Assembly: GCF_024609265.1 (NCBI RefSeq)
Contig: NZ_JANHMP010000004.1
Location: forward strand, 1-64,000
Direction of reading: 5' to 3'
Source: Geothrix campi
GTDB lineage: Bacteria > Acidobacteriota > Holophagae > Holophagales > Holophagaceae
DNA: 64,000 bases
Below are positions 24,684-35,550 of this stretch, piece by piece. The notes beneath the pieces are model-generated. The model ran no database searches and was not told the origin of the DNA. It saw only the letters and a list, made by a program, of their open reading frames with translations. Each line of letters opens with the position of its first letter. The first letter of the stretch is position 1. The translations under genes were made by a program, and so were the position numbers.

Positions 24684-25466
24684 ATGCCCTGGGACCCGGC
24701 CCAGTACCTCGGCTTCGGCTCCGAACGCCTCCGCCCGGCCCTGGACCTGCTGGCGCGGGTGCCCCTGGAGGCTCCGGGCCTGGTGGTGGACCTGGGCTGT
24801 GGTCCCGGCCAGGTCACGAGGATCCTCCAGGCCCGCTGGCCCGCGGCCCAGGTGCTCGGGGTGGACGGGTCTCCAGAGATGTTGGCGCGAGCCGCGGCCG
24901 AGGTCCCCGGGCTCGCGTGGCAGCAGGCGGACCTGGCCCATTGGCGGCCGGAGGCACCGGTGGACCTGCTCTACGCCAACGCCTCCCTGCACTGGCTGGA
25001 GGATCATGCGACCCTCTTCCCGCGCCTGCTGGCCTTCCTCAGGCCCGGCGGCTGCCTGGCCGTGCAGATGCCCCGCAACCACGACCGGCCCTCCCATCAG
25101 GCGGCCTTCGCGGTGGCTAAGGAAAGTCCCTGGCGGGACCGCCTCGAGCCGCTCCTTCGCCGCCAGCCCGTGGCGGAGCCCGAGGCCTACCGGGACTGGC
25201 TCGCGCCGAGTGCCGCCACCCTCGACATCTGGGAGACGGACTACCTCCACCGGCTGGAGGGGCCCGATCCAGTGGTGGCCTGGACGCGCGGCAGCCTGCT
25301 CGTACCCCTGCTGGAGGCCCTGGAGCCCGGGGAGCGCGAGGCCTTCCTCGCGGCCTACCGGAACCGGCTGAGAAAGGCCTATCCGGTCGACGCGTCGGGC
25401 CGGACGCCCTTCCGGTTCCGCCGGCTCTTCATCGTGGCCCAGGCTCAGACCCGGGTTTCGGGCTAG
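24684..25466 (+). CDS. tam: Trans-aconitate 2-methyltransferase
   Basis: This 260-residue class I SAM methyltransferase has the Tam-specific N-terminus WDPAQYLGFGSERLRPALDL, the SAM motif VVDLGCGPGQVT, the acidic residue in VLGVDGSPEML, and ANASLHWLEDH. Tam esterifies trans-aconitate, relieving inhibition of aconitase. It is probably co-transcribed with the glycosyltransferase, although the functions are unrelated. Its TAG stop overlaps the stop of the convergent yacG gene. Confidence 0.85.
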   Translation: MPWDPAQYLGFGSERLRPALDLLARVPLEAPGLVVDLGCGPGQVTRILQARWPAAQVLGVDGSPEMLARAAAEVPGLAWQQADLAHWRPEAPVDLLYANASLHWLEDHATLFPRLLAFLRPGGCLAVQMPRNHDRPSHQAAFAVAKESPWRDRLEPLLRRQPVAEPEAYRDWLAPSAATLDIWETDYLHRLEGPDPVVAWTRGSLLVPLLEALEPGEREAFLAAYRNRLRKAYPVDASGRTPFRFRRLFIVAQAQTRVSG

Positions 25467-25654
25467 GCGTCCCCTTCGCCCTCGCCAGTCCAGCCCTCGC
25501 CGTTCTCCTCCTGGGGCTTCTCCGGAATGCGGTAGCTCTCGCTGGACCAGGCCCCGAGGTCCCGGAGCTGGCAGCGCTCCGAGCAGAAGGGCTTGAAGGG
25601 GTTCCCCTCCCAGGAGGTGGGGGTGCGGCAGGTGGGGCAGGGGCGAAGCGTCAT
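25463..25654 (-). CDS. yacG: YacG-type zinc-finger protein (DNA gyrase inhibitor family)
   Basis: This 63-residue protein has one zinc-binding site formed by CPTC and CSERC, with F-K-P-F before the second pair, exactly as in YacG. YacG in E. coli binds GyrB and inhibits gyrase. The C-terminal tail is acidic and Gly-rich. The start at 25652-25654 is chosen because the family begins a few residues before the first Cys. An in-frame upstream extension would add 19 hydrophobic residues that are not family-like. Confidence 0.85.
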   Translation of the reverse strand: MTLRPCPTCRTPTSWEGNPFKPFCSERCQLRDLGAWSSESYRIPEKPQEENGEGWTGEGEGDA

Positions 25655-25673
25655 GGCTGTCAGCATATCCATT

Positions 25674-25686
25674 TTGGTGACACCAA
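25674..25686. promoter_or_regulatory. 13-bp palindrome between yacG and dnaK
   Basis: TTGGTGACACCAA is a perfect 6-bp inverted repeat around one central base in an AT-rich intergenic region. It has the look of a dimeric repressor operator. It does not match the known HspR site (CTTGAGT-N7-ACTCAAG). Confidence 0.4.
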
Positions 25687-25726
25687 CAAACAAGAAGAAA
25701 ATATGAGTCATTTTTGGAAGATCATA

Positions 25727-25754
25727 TTGACAATGGGCTCATATCCCTTATCCT
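25727..25754 (+). promoter_or_regulatory. Putative sigma-70 type promoter of dnaK
   Basis: TTGACA at 25727-25732 and TATCCT at 25749-25754 are separated by 16 bp, upstream of the dnaK start at 25806. One HspR half-site-like CCTCAAG overlaps the -10 end (25752-25758), but its partner arm is missing. Confidence 0.45.
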
Positions 25755-25805
25755 CAAGAGGTCCAGGGTGGGCATGGCCCGGCCTGGGCCCCCAGGAGGA
25801 ACGAC

Positions 25806-27704
<1,899 letters not shown>

Positions 27705-27761
27705 GTTTTGTCCGGGGGTTCCTCGCTCCGCTTCGCTGCGCGAACACCCCCGGGCCCCTGC

Positions 27762-27794
27762 GCAGAGGCCCGGCTGAGCCGGGTCTCTGCTTTT
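27762..27794 (+). terminator. Rho-independent terminator after dnaK
   Basis: The stem pairs GCAGAGGCCCGGCT with AGCCGGGTCTCTGC around a short loop, with one bulge, followed by TTTT. It would end or attenuate dnaK transcription before dnaJ, so dnaJ-hspR may have its own promoter in 27795-27850. Confidence 0.7.
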
Positions 27795-27850
27795 CATCTC
27801 TGGTTCGGATTTTCCGCACGAACGAAATCTTAGTGACCTAGACTAAGACC

Positions 27851-28918
27851 ATGTCCCATCCCGACTACTACAAGATCCTGGGCGTATCGCGGACGGCCTC
27901 GGACGAGGACATCAAGAAGGCGTACCGGAAGCTGGCGCGGAAGCACCATCCGGACCTGAACCCGGGCGACGCCAAGGCCGAGGCGGAATTCAAGAAGCTC
28001 GCCGAGGCCAACGATGTGCTGTCGGATCCCGAGAAGCGGAAGAACTACGACACCTACGGCGATCCCAGCGGCCCCGGGGCCCAGATCCCGCCGGGCTTCG
28101 ACCAGGGTGGCGGCATCTCCATCGAGGACATCTTCGCGGGGTTCGGCGGCCGCCCCATGCGCCATGGGCCCGAACGGGGCGAAGATCTCGTCCACGCCGT
28201 GCGCCTGGGCTTCCGGGAAGCCTTCGAGGGCACGCGTCTCAGCCTGCGCATCAACCGCTCCGAGCCCTGCCTGGCCTGCCGCGGCACGGGGGAGGCCGCC
28301 AAGAAGCAGGAGATGTGCCGCACCTGCAACGGCAAGGGCAAGGTGGGCGGAGCTTCGGGCTTTCTCTCCTTCGGGCGCACTTGCCCCGACTGCCAGGGCC
28401 GGGGGATGCGCGCCCCGGTCTGTCCCGAGTGCGGCGGCGCCGGACGGCATCCCCGGCAGGAGACCGTCACCATCGCCATCCCGCCGGGGGTGGAGGATGG
28501 GGCCCGGTTGCGCGTGGGGGGCAAGGGTGAGGCCGGTCGTCGCGGCGGCGGCCCCGGCGACCTCTACCTGCAGATCAGCATGGAGCCGGACGCCCGCTTC
28601 GAGCGCAAGGGACCGAACCTCTACGTGCGCCTGCCCATCAGCTTCTCCGAAGCCGCTCTGGGGGCCAAGGTGGATGTGCCCACGCCCGAAGGCCAGCAGA
28701 CCATCAAGGTGCCCCCCGGCACGCAAACCGGTGCCCGGCTTCGGCTCAAGGGCCAGGGCATGCCCATCCCCAGGGGCAGCCAGCGGGGTGATCTCATCGC
28801 GGAAGTGGCCGTGGTGACGCCCCAGATCCAGGACGAGCGCAGCAAGGAGCTCCTCCGGGAGCTGGCGGAACTGAACGACGCGGACGTGTGCAAGCAGCGA
28901 GGGCAGCATCATGGCTAA
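27851..28918 (+). CDS. dnaJ: Co-chaperone DnaJ (Hsp40)
   Basis: This 355-residue protein has the J-domain with HPD in [11 protein letters not shown] (about residues 2-66), a Gly-rich spacer, and a zinc-finger region with four CxxC pairs ([32 protein letters not shown]). The two substrate-binding beta domains complete it. It stimulates DnaK ATPase and delivers substrates. Its stop overlaps the hspR start by 8 bp. Confidence 0.95.
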   Translation: MSHPDYYKILGVSRTASDEDIKKAYRKLARKHHPDLNPGDAKAEAEFKKLAEANDVLSDPEKRKNYDTYGDPSGPGAQIPPGFDQGGGISIEDIFAGFGGRPMRHGPERGEDLVHAVRLGFREAFEGTRLSLRINRSEPCLACRGTGEAAKKQEMCRTCNGKGKVGGASGFLSFGRTCPDCQGRGMRAPVCPECGGAGRHPRQETVTIAIPPGVEDGARLRVGGKGEAGRRGGGPGDLYLQISMEPDARFERKGPNLYVRLPISFSEAALGAKVDVPTPEGQQTIKVPPGTQTGARLRLKGQGMPIPRGSQRGDLIAEVAVVTPQIQDERSKELLRELAELNDADVCKQRGQHHG

Positions 28919-29288
28919 GGACCCGAGGCTCGGCGCCTACATGATCGGCGTGGTGTCCATGCGCTACAGCGTGCACCCCCAGACCCTGCGGCTCTACGAG
29001 CGGGAGGGCCTGCTCACGCCCAGCCGCACCGAAGGCAAGACCCGCCTGTACAGCGACGAGGATCTGGAGCGCTTGGAGTTCATCCTGAATCTCACCCGCG
29101 ACCTGGGCGTGAACCTGGCCGGGGTGGAGGTGGTGCTCACCCTGCGGGATCGCCTGAACCGCATGCAGGAGGACCTGGAGCGCCTGGCCCAGGCCCTGGA
29201 GGCCGCCGGCGTGAAGGATGTGCCCCGGCCGGCGACCGGCACAGGCCTGGTGAAGCTGACGCCGCACGGACTCCGCAAACGCTCTTGA
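28911..29288 (+). CDS. hspR: MerR-type heat-shock repressor HspR
   Basis: This 125-residue winged-helix protein has the MerR-type helix-turn-helix with [20 protein letters not shown] and [13 protein letters not shown], then [16 protein letters not shown], which is typical of HspR. HspR represses dnaK operons by binding HAIR inverted repeats, and DnaK acts as co-repressor in actinobacteria. Gene order dnaK-dnaJ-hspR with an 8-bp overlap supports the role. I see no complete HAIR site ahead of dnaK, so its operator may differ here. Confidence 0.85.
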   Translation: MAKDPRLGAYMIGVVSMRYSVHPQTLRLYEREGLLTPSRTEGKTRLYSDEDLERLEFILNLTRDLGVNLAGVEVVLTLRDRLNRMQEDLERLAQALEAAGVKDVPRPATGTGLVKLTPHGLRKRS

Positions 29289-29321
29289 TCTGAGGTTTCG
29301 CAAGCGGGTCGGATCGCTTGC

Positions 29322-29327
29322 TATGCT
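29322..29327 (+). promoter_or_regulatory. Possible -10 box for the sigma factor gene
   Basis: TATGCT, 22 bp before the preferred GTG start at 29350, fits a -10 element, but no strong -35 is seen. If it is used, the upstream ATG at 29323 cannot be the start. Confidence 0.3.
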
Positions 29328-29349
29328 GATCCTTCCCCCAAGGTGTTCC

Positions 29350-30216
29350 GTGCCCCTCCGGCATCTCGAAGAGCGTTCGCTCGACAAGTACTTCGACTCG
29401 ATCCGCCACCTGCCCCTGCTCACGGCGGAGGAGGAGCGGATCAACGGGCGCCTGTGGCAGAACGACCGCAATCCCGAGGGCCTTCGCAAGCTGGTGGAGG
29501 GCAACCTGCGCTTCGTGGTGAAGGAGGCCCGCAAGTTCGAAGGCATGGGCCTGGATCTGCTGGATCTCATCAGCGAAGGCAATCTGGGCCTCATCGAGGC
29601 GGCCAAGCGCTTCGATCCCGAGCGCCTGAACAAGTTCCTCACCTACGCTTCCTGGTGGGTCCGGCAGGCCATCTTCCATGCGCTGGCTGAGCATGGGAAC
29701 AAGATCCGCCTCCCGCAGAAGGTGGCTGGCCACCTCGTGCAGCTCAACCGCGTGACCCAGAAGCTCAGCCAGTCCCTGGGCCGGGTGCCCATGCTGCAGG
29801 AGATCGCCCAGGCGGCCAACCTCACTGTGGAGGAAGTGGAGCGCCTCCAGCTGCTCCAGCAGACCACGTCCACCGTGTCCACCGAGCAGGGCTTGGGCGA
29901 TTCCGACCTCACCGTGGGCGACAGCCTGGAGCAGGAGGTGGAGCCCTCGGCCATGCACACCCTGGACCAGGAGGCCTTCCTGGAGCAGATCGAGGCCAGC
30001 CTGGCCACCCTCAGCGAGAAGGAGCGCAAGATCATCGCGCTGCACTTCGGGCTGGGTGGCCACGATCCGCTGACCCTCGAACAGATCGGCAAGCAGTTCA
30101 ACCCGCCCATCTCCCGGGAGCGCGTGCGGCAGCTGGAGGAGCGGGCCTTCTCCCGCATCCGCGAGCGGCGCCGGGAAGTCCTGGGCGGCTTCCTCCGCGG
30201 CGGGGATGGACCATGA
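29350..30216 (+). CDS. Sigma-70 family RNA polymerase sigma factor (group 2/3)
   Basis: This factor of about 288 residues lacks region 1.1. Region 1.2 reads RSLDKYFDSIRHLPLLTAEEE. Region 2 has LVEGNLRFVVKEARKF, DLISEGNLGLIEAAKRFDPE and YASWWVRQAI. Region 3 is present. Region 4 has LSEKERKIIALHFGL and ISRERVRQLEERAFSRIR. The GTG start at 29350 (VPLRHLEERSLDKY) with AAGGTG upstream matches group 2 sigma N-termini better than the ATG at 29323. Its place after dnaK-dnaJ-hspR suggests a stress role (RpoH- or RpoS-like), which is an inference. Confidence 0.9.
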   Translation: MPLRHLEERSLDKYFDSIRHLPLLTAEEERINGRLWQNDRNPEGLRKLVEGNLRFVVKEARKFEGMGLDLLDLISEGNLGLIEAAKRFDPERLNKFLTYASWWVRQAIFHALAEHGNKIRLPQKVAGHLVQLNRVTQKLSQSLGRVPMLQEIAQAANLTVEEVERLQLLQQTTSTVSTEQGLGDSDLTVGDSLEQEVEPSAMHTLDQEAFLEQIEASLATLSEKERKIIALHFGLGGHDPLTLEQIGKQFNPPISRERVRQLEERAFSRIRERRREVLGGFLRGGDGP

Positions 30217-30229
30217 CGGGAGAGCCATC

Positions 30230-31120
30230 ATGGTGAAGGGTCGTCCCGACTGTCCCCGCTGTCAGGGCCAGGGCCTCCTCTTCGATCCAGATCCCCGGAA
30301 GCCGGTGCTGGTCTGCGGCTGCACGGTGGATCTGGCTCCCGACGCGGAAACGCTGGGACTGCCCGCCCGCTACCGGGAGGCCAACTTCACCCACTTCTGG
30401 AAGTGGTGGAATAACGCCCAGGCCTGCCACACCCGAGCCTTGCTGGATCGCGTGGCGGACCTGGAGGACCTCCTGGCCCAGCCCGTCGAGGCGGTGGGCG
30501 AGCTGGAGGGTCGGGAGGATCTCGTGAAGCTCCTGCAGGCCCTCAAGCGCCGGCCCGAGCACGGCATCCGGCCGGCCGGCGCGGAGGCCCTCTTCCAGTG
30601 GGCCTCGAACGGCAAGCACAAGTTCCGCCACGGCTGGGAGCTCTGGTGGATCCACGGCCCCGCCCAGAGCGGTCGCAGCACCCTGGCCGCTGCCGCCCTG
30701 CGGGCCTGGACCGAGCGCCTGGGCCGGAGCGGCAGCTTCGTCTCTGTACGGACCCTCAGCCAGGCCATCAAGGACGTCTACCACGACATCCGGAGCTACC
30801 AGAACCAGACCTTTCAGAGCGTGCGGGACCTCATCGAACCGCTTCAGGACCAGCCCTTGCTCGTCCTGGACGACTGGGATCGAATGGACTCGGACATCCG
30901 CGTCGCCCAGGCCCTGGCCCAGCTGCTGGATCACCGCTACAGCGAGGAACTGCCCACCATCCTCACCGCCTCCTACCCTCCGGAAGCCATGGATCGCCGC
31001 GAAAACCACCCCCTCGTCCGGCTGGAGGATGGCAGCCTCTTCGAGCGACTCCGCGGGGCCGAGCGCGTGGAGATGGTGCCGGCCCTGAAGCCCTGGATCG
31101 AGCGCATGGAGCGGGGCTAG
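30230..31120 (+). CDS. DnaC/DnaA-like AAA+ ATPase with zinc finger
   Basis: This protein of about 296 residues has an N-terminal zinc-finger-like CPRCQGQG and CGC, as in primosomal DnaC/DnaI-type loaders. The ATPase region has a modified Walker A (WIHGPAQSGRSTLAAAAL, Arg replacing the usual Lys) and Walker B LLVLDDWDRMD, then a sensor-like ILTASYPPE. The Lys-to-Arg change makes ATPase activity doubtful. The start at 30230 has GGGAG upstream; an in-frame ATG at 30206 would overlap the sigma gene. A replication or helicase-loading role is likely from the family. Confidence 0.7.
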   Translation: MVKGRPDCPRCQGQGLLFDPDPRKPVLVCGCTVDLAPDAETLGLPARYREANFTHFWKWWNNAQACHTRALLDRVADLEDLLAQPVEAVGELEGREDLVKLLQALKRRPEHGIRPAGAEALFQWASNGKHKFRHGWELWWIHGPAQSGRSTLAAAALRAWTERLGRSGSFVSVRTLSQAIKDVYHDIRSYQNQTFQSVRDLIEPLQDQPLLVLDDWDRMDSDIRVAQALAQLLDHRYSEELPTILTASYPPEAMDRRENHPLVRLEDGSLFERLRGAERVEMVPALKPWIERMERG

Positions 31121-31124
31121 CCAC

Positions 31125-33677
31125 GTGAAAGCCCTGTTGCGCGGTCTCCTCCGCCTGCACCTGTCCCGGTCGTCGGGGCTCTGGATCCTCACGGCGGGCC
31201 TCACCCTGCTGCTGGGCTGGGGCACCCTGCGCGTGGAGCGGGCCCTGGATCTGATGAGCCTGCTGCCGGCCGATCACCCGGCCGTGCGGGCCAACCTGGA
31301 AGCCGGCGTCGGCCAGCAGGAGCTGCTCTGGCTGGTGGCCGAGGGGAGCGAGGCCGATCTGGAGGCCCGTCGTGCCTGGGCTGAGGGCCTGGTGGACCGG
31401 CTCCTCACGAAGGGCGGCCTGCCCCTCAACGGCCTGGCCGCCGAAGGCCGCCTGTCCGATCCCGTGCCGGTTCCCGGCCCCGGCGGGGTGAGTCCCTGGC
31501 CGGCGCTGCTGGCGGTGGGCGCCATCACCGAGGGCGATGCCGCGGTCAGCCGGCTCACCACCGAAACCCTCTACGCCCTGGCCCCGGCCTGGCTGGGCGA
31601 CCGCCTCGCGCCCCTGAAGAACCCCGCGGAGGTCCAGCGTCGCCTGCAGGCGACGGCCCGCACCCTGGCGTCCCCGGAGCCCCTGCCCGCGGCCCTGGCT
31701 CGGCTGGACCCCCTGGGCCTCCGGGATCTGGCCCCGCAGAACGGCGAAGGCATGGCCAAGGCCCAGGCCCTGGGCCGGGCCTTCACCCTGCGCATGCGGA
31801 CCGGGTACCTGGAGACCAAGGATGGCCGCTTCGTCCTGCTGCCCCTGGTGGCGGGCTTCCCGGCCACGGACGTGAAAGCCACCACCCGCGCCCTGGCCTG
31901 GCTGGGCCGGGGTGCCGACGGCCCCCTGCCCGAGGCCGCCACGCTGAAGGCGGTCGAGACCGCGCTGGGACCCTGGGCTGATCGCGCCTTCCGCCTCCAG
32001 GTCACGGGCGCCCACGCCATCACCGCCTGGGAGTCGCACCGGCTGACGATCGAGGTGCTCCTCAGCCTGGCCCTCAGCTTCGTCCTCATCGGCCTGGTGT
32101 ACTGGCTGGGTTTCCGAACGCTGGCGGGCTATGGCTTCGTCATGGGGCCGCTGCTCATCGGCATGCTGTGGGCCCTGGGGCTCACGGGCTGGATCCTGGG
32201 GCGCGTCAACCTCATGGCCGCCGGCTTCGGCGCCGTGCTGCTGGGCGTGGGCGACGACGTGGGCATCCTGCTCTTCAGCCGCTACCGCGAGGAACGCCGG
32301 GCGGGCCGGCTCAAGGCCCGGGCGCTGCGCGCGGCGCTGCTGGGCACCGGGCCAGGCGTGGTGGCCGGTGCCCTGGCCACGGCCCTGGCCTTCCTGGCCC
32401 TGGCCTTCGCCCCCTTCCCCGGCATCCGGGATCTGGGACTCACCACGGGGCTGGGCCTGCTGGCCTGCCTCGTCGCCACCTTCCTGGTGATGCCGCCCCT
32501 GCTGCTCTGGCTGGATCGGGGCAAGGGCACCTTCGCCCCGGGGCCGCCGCCGCCGCTGCCCCGCCGCCGGGCCTGGGCTCCCTGGGCCGCCCTCGGGCTG
32601 CTGGTCCTGGCGCTCCTGGGCGCTCCCCGCACCCGCTGGGAGGAGGATCTGCGCCGCTTCCGGGCCCAGGGCAACCCCGCCCTCACCCTGCAGGCACGCC
32701 TCACGAAGACCCTCGGTGCCAGCCTCCAGCCCCTGGCCCTCCAGATCCCCCTCGAAGATCCCGATCGCCTGCCGGTCCGCTGGAACAAGCTGAGCCCCAT
32801 CCTCCGCGAGGCGGGGCTCCCCGTGCCCGACTGGCAGAGCCTGGAGCCCGAGCTGCGCCACACCCTGGGGTCCGAGACCTGGCGCCGCCAGGTGCTGGAG
32901 GCCGCGACCCGGGCGGGCCTGGACCCTGCGGGCCTGGAGGGGCCCTTGTCAGCCCTGGCGTCCGCCGCGGCGGATCCCGGCGAACCCGTGCGGGCCCTCC
33001 AGGCCCTGCTGCCCCGGGCGGCCCAGCCACCGGAGGCGGCCCATCGCTGGACGCTCTGGGATCGCCTGCACCACGGGCGACCCCCCGCTCCGCTGGCCCC
33101 GGCGCTGACGGTCCCCATCAGGCTGGACGAGGCCTCCCTCCTCCGGCTCACTCCGGAGGTCGAGGCCGCGGGTGGGCGCTTCGTGGGCACCCAGCCCCTC
33201 TTCCGCGTGGTGAAGGGCATCGCACGGGAGGCGGTTCAGCAGGCCGTACTGCTAGCTCTGGCGGGCATCTTCGCGGTCATCGCCATCTTCGGACGCAGCC
33301 TGCGCTTCGCCCTGTTCGCGCTCATCCCGCTGCTGGCCAGCCAGGCCGGCGCCCTGGGCGCCCTGGGCTGGGGCGGGGAACCGCTCACCTTCCTGTCCCT
33401 CATGGCCATTCCCATCGCCCTGGGCGTCAGCGTGGACACGGCCTTCAACTTGCTGCACCGGGCCCGGGGCGAGGCCGATGCCTCCCAGCGCGTGGCGCGG
33501 GTCAACGCCGTCTGCGCGGGCACCACCCTTGCCGGCTTCGGCGGCATGGTCTTCAGCGGCTACCGCGGCCTGCGCGGCCTCGGCCTCGCCTGCCTGGGCG
33601 GCGTGGCCCTGGCCCTGCTGCTCACCCAGTGGCTGCTGCCCGTGCTGCTGGAGAAATGGCCCCTGGAGAAGAAGTGA
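31125..33677 (+). CDS. MMPL/RND-superfamily exporter
   Basis: This 850-residue membrane protein has two repeats of one plus five or six membrane helices, each with a large periplasmic loop. The first loop spans about 40-300 and the second about 500-690. GVGDDVGILLFSRYREERRAG, with an Asp pair in the membrane, is typical of MMPL transporters such as the hopanoid exporter HpnN. It may carry lipids or hydrophobic compounds to the outer membrane using proton motive force. The GTG start at 31125 follows the previous stop by 4 bp, and its stop overlaps the next GTG start (GTGA). Confidence 0.85.
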   Translation: MKALLRGLLRLHLSRSSGLWILTAGLTLLLGWGTLRVERALDLMSLLPADHPAVRANLEAGVGQQELLWLVAEGSEADLEARRAWAEGLVDRLLTKGGLPLNGLAAEGRLSDPVPVPGPGGVSPWPALLAVGAITEGDAAVSRLTTETLYALAPAWLGDRLAPLKNPAEVQRRLQATARTLASPEPLPAALARLDPLGLRDLAPQNGEGMAKAQALGRAFTLRMRTGYLETKDGRFVLLPLVAGFPATDVKATTRALAWLGRGADGPLPEAATLKAVETALGPWADRAFRLQVTGAHAITAWESHRLTIEVLLSLALSFVLIGLVYWLGFRTLAGYGFVMGPLLIGMLWALGLTGWILGRVNLMAAGFGAVLLGVGDDVGILLFSRYREERRAGRLKARALRAALLGTGPGVVAGALATALAFLALAFAPFPGIRDLGLTTGLGLLACLVATFLVMPPLLLWLDRGKGTFAPGPPPPLPRRRAWAPWAALGLLVLALLGAPRTRWEEDLRRFRAQGNPALTLQARLTKTLGASLQPLALQIPLEDPDRLPVRWNKLSPILREAGLPVPDWQSLEPELRHTLGSETWRRQVLEAATRAGLDPAGLEGPLSALASAAADPGEPVRALQALLPRAAQPPEAAHRWTLWDRLHHGRPPAPLAPALTVPIRLDEASLLRLTPEVEAAGGRFVGTQPLFRVVKGIAREAVQQAVLLALAGIFAVIAIFGRSLRFALFALIPLLASQAGALGALGWGGEPLTFLSLMAIPIALGVSVDTAFNLLHRARGEADASQRVARVNAVCAGTTLAGFGGMVFSGYRGLRGLGLACLGGVALALLLTQWLLPVLLEKWPLEKK

Positions 33678-34729
33678 ATCCGCTGACCGACCTCCTGCAA
33701 GCCCGCCTCGCCCAAGGCCCCGTCCCCGCCGCCGAGGTGATGGCCCTGGGCCTCTACCACCCGGAGCATGGCTACTACCGCCGGACGGAAGGCCCCTGGG
33801 GCTTCGCGGGCAAGGACTACTACACGGCCCTGGATCTGGGGCCGCTGCTGGGCCAGACCATCGCCCTGCGCCTGGAGGCGGCCTGGGAGCGCCTGGGCCG
33901 GCCGGCGACATTCACGGCCCTGGAGCCCGGCGCCGGTCGTGGCTGGCTGGGCCGCGACGTGTTGAACGCCGTGACCGGCCCTTTCGCCGAAGCCCTCCTC
34001 TACCTCCACCGCGACGACAACCCCGCCGCCAGAAGAGCCGCGGAAGCGGCTCTAGCTCCTTTTCTAACGACAAATCGCGCGCGATTTGTCGCCGAGTCAG
34101 ACCTCTTGGAGCCGTTCACCGGATGCGTGTTCAGCAACGAACTCTTCGACGCCCTGCCGGCCCAACCTTGGCGCTGGGATGGCGAGCGCTGGCTGCGCGA
34201 GGTGCTGACGGCCACGGGCCCCCAGTGGCAGGCGGCGGATCCCGGCAAGGCCGGAGCCTGGTTCGCCGCCAAGACCGATGGCCTCGAGCCTCGCGATGGC
34301 AGCATCTGGTGCGAAGGCCTGCCCAGTCTCGTCCACGAACTCGCAGCGCCCCTGCAGGTGGGCCTCTTCCTGGCGGTGGATTACGGTGAATCCGCGGATC
34401 GGCTGCTGGCGAAGGGGGCGGACCTGCGCCGCTTCAAGGCCCACAGCGTGGATGGCAACTGGCACGAGGACCTGGGCGAAGCTGATTTGACAGCGGATGT
34501 CGACTTTACGCGACTGGCCACGCTGCTCGAAGGCGAAGGCCTGGCGGACCTCTCCCACATGGAGCTGAGCAAGTGGATCCGCACCCACGCCCCCCTGGAG
34601 CAGTGGGCCCCGATGTGGATGACCCTGCCCACTCCTGAGCGGATGAAGCGCACCGAGAACCTCCTCCAGCTCACCCTGCCGGACATGATGGGCAGCCGGT
34701 TCCGGGTGCTGGAGGGGTGGAAGGGCTGA
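33674..34729 (+). CDS. MidA-family SAM-dependent methyltransferase (DUF185/NDUFAF7-like)
   Basis: This 351-residue protein has the family N-terminus with MALGLYHPEHGYYRR and GKDYYTALDLGPLLGQTIA, the SAM site ALEPGAGRGWLGRDVL and the later FSNELFDALPAQPW. The mitochondrial relative NDUFAF7 methylates a complex I subunit arginine; the bacterial role is not established. The GTG start overlaps the MMPL stop. Two perfect hairpin palindromes lie in the coding region at 34034-34053 and 34068-34091, in codon usage unlike the rest. Confidence 0.82.
   Translation: MNPLTDLLQARLAQGPVPAAEVMALGLYHPEHGYYRRTEGPWGFAGKDYYTALDLGPLLGQTIALRLEAAWERLGRPATFTALEPGAGRGWLGRDVLNAVTGPFAEALLYLHRDDNPAARRAAEAALAPFLTTNRARFVAESDLLEPFTGCVFSNELFDALPAQPWRWDGERWLREVLTATGPQWQAADPGKAGAWFAAKTDGLEPRDGSIWCEGLPSLVHELAAPLQVGLFLAVDYGESADRLLAKGADLRRFKAHSVDGNWHEDLGEADLTADVDFTRLATLLEGEGLADLSHMELSKWIRTHAPLEQWAPMWMTLPTPERMKRTENLLQLTLPDMMGSRFRVLEGWKG
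34034..34091. repeat. Two consecutive perfect palindromes inside the MidA-like gene
   Basis: AGAGCCGC and GCGGCTCT form an 8-bp stem with a GGAA loop (34034-34053). CGACAAATCGCG with its complement forms a 24-bp uninterrupted palindrome (34068-34091). The reading frame stays open through both, encoding the ARRAAEAALAPF and NRARFVA region. It may be a small palindromic insertion tolerated in a surface loop. Confidence 0.55.
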
Positions 34730-34822
34730 AGCCCGGGAATTCCGCCCCGGGTGCCGCTCCCGAGGTCATTCAATGGTTCGGTTCTGACCTGGCCCTCAAC
34801 GACGCCAGACCGGGGCCGATCC

Positions 34823-35371
34823 TCACTTTTTCTTGGTTCGCTCGATCACCAGGGTGTACGGGTAGTTGGCCTGGCCATACAGCATCAGGGCGACCTGGTA
34901 GGGTTTGTCCATAATGTTGGTGATCTCGATCCTGGAGGCGCGCGAGGGGGCTGGCATCAGGTTCGCCCGCCGTACCTGGGAAGCCATGGCATCCGCCGGT
35001 CGCTTGGGCAGAAACTTCATGAAGATGCGGCCTTCCGTTTGCCCCTGGAGCCGCAGGCGCAGCTTCTCCCCGACCCCCAGGACGAATCCGTAGCAGCGGA
35101 AGGCATTGGGCATGTCGGTGGCCAGGTCGGCCATGCTGGATCCCGGACCCAGGGGACGCTGCCCAGGCTGGGCCTGGGATTGAGCCGTGCCAAGCACGCC
35201 CGCCTGCAGGATCAGGCTTTTGGCTTCGATGACCGTCTGGTCGTCGGCCACTGGGATCAGTTCATAGGGGTCCGCCGCCGCCGGAGGGCTCTGTGGGCTC
35301 ACGGGCGTCTGGGCCCATCCCGACGTTTGGAGAACCACCAGGGAAACCAGGCTGAGGAAGAAACGGGACAT
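34823..35371 (-). CDS. Secreted hypothetical protein
   Basis: This 182-residue protein has a signal peptide (MSRFFLSLVSLVVLQTSGWA) followed by a Pro-rich spacer and a probable beta-rich domain (LRLRLQGQTEGRIFMKFLPK, then IEITNIMDKPYQVALMLYG and TLVIERTKKK). The mature part looks like a periplasmic or surface beta-sandwich. It converges on the MidA-like gene. No family is recognised. Confidence 0.65.
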   Translation of the reverse strand: MSRFFLSLVSLVVLQTSGWAQTPVSPQSPPAAADPYELIPVADDQTVIEAKSLILQAGVLGTAQSQAQPGQRPLGPGSSMADLATDMPNAFRCYGFVLGVGEKLRLRLQGQTEGRIFMKFLPKRPADAMASQVRRANLMPAPSRASRIEITNIMDKPYQVALMLYGQANYPYTLVIERTKKK

Positions 35372-35550
35372 GGATCCCTCCCAACGTGAAGCGTGAAGCC
35401 AAGGAGCATGGGCTTGATCGGAAAAGGGGCTCCGGACCTCGGTCGTTCCAAAGATGATGCATAAATCGGGAAACTGCGATCGAGTGTCACTGGTTCTTCG
35501 CCAGGCGTCAACCCGACTCCCGTCAAGGTTGGGCCTCCCGCCTGATCCTC

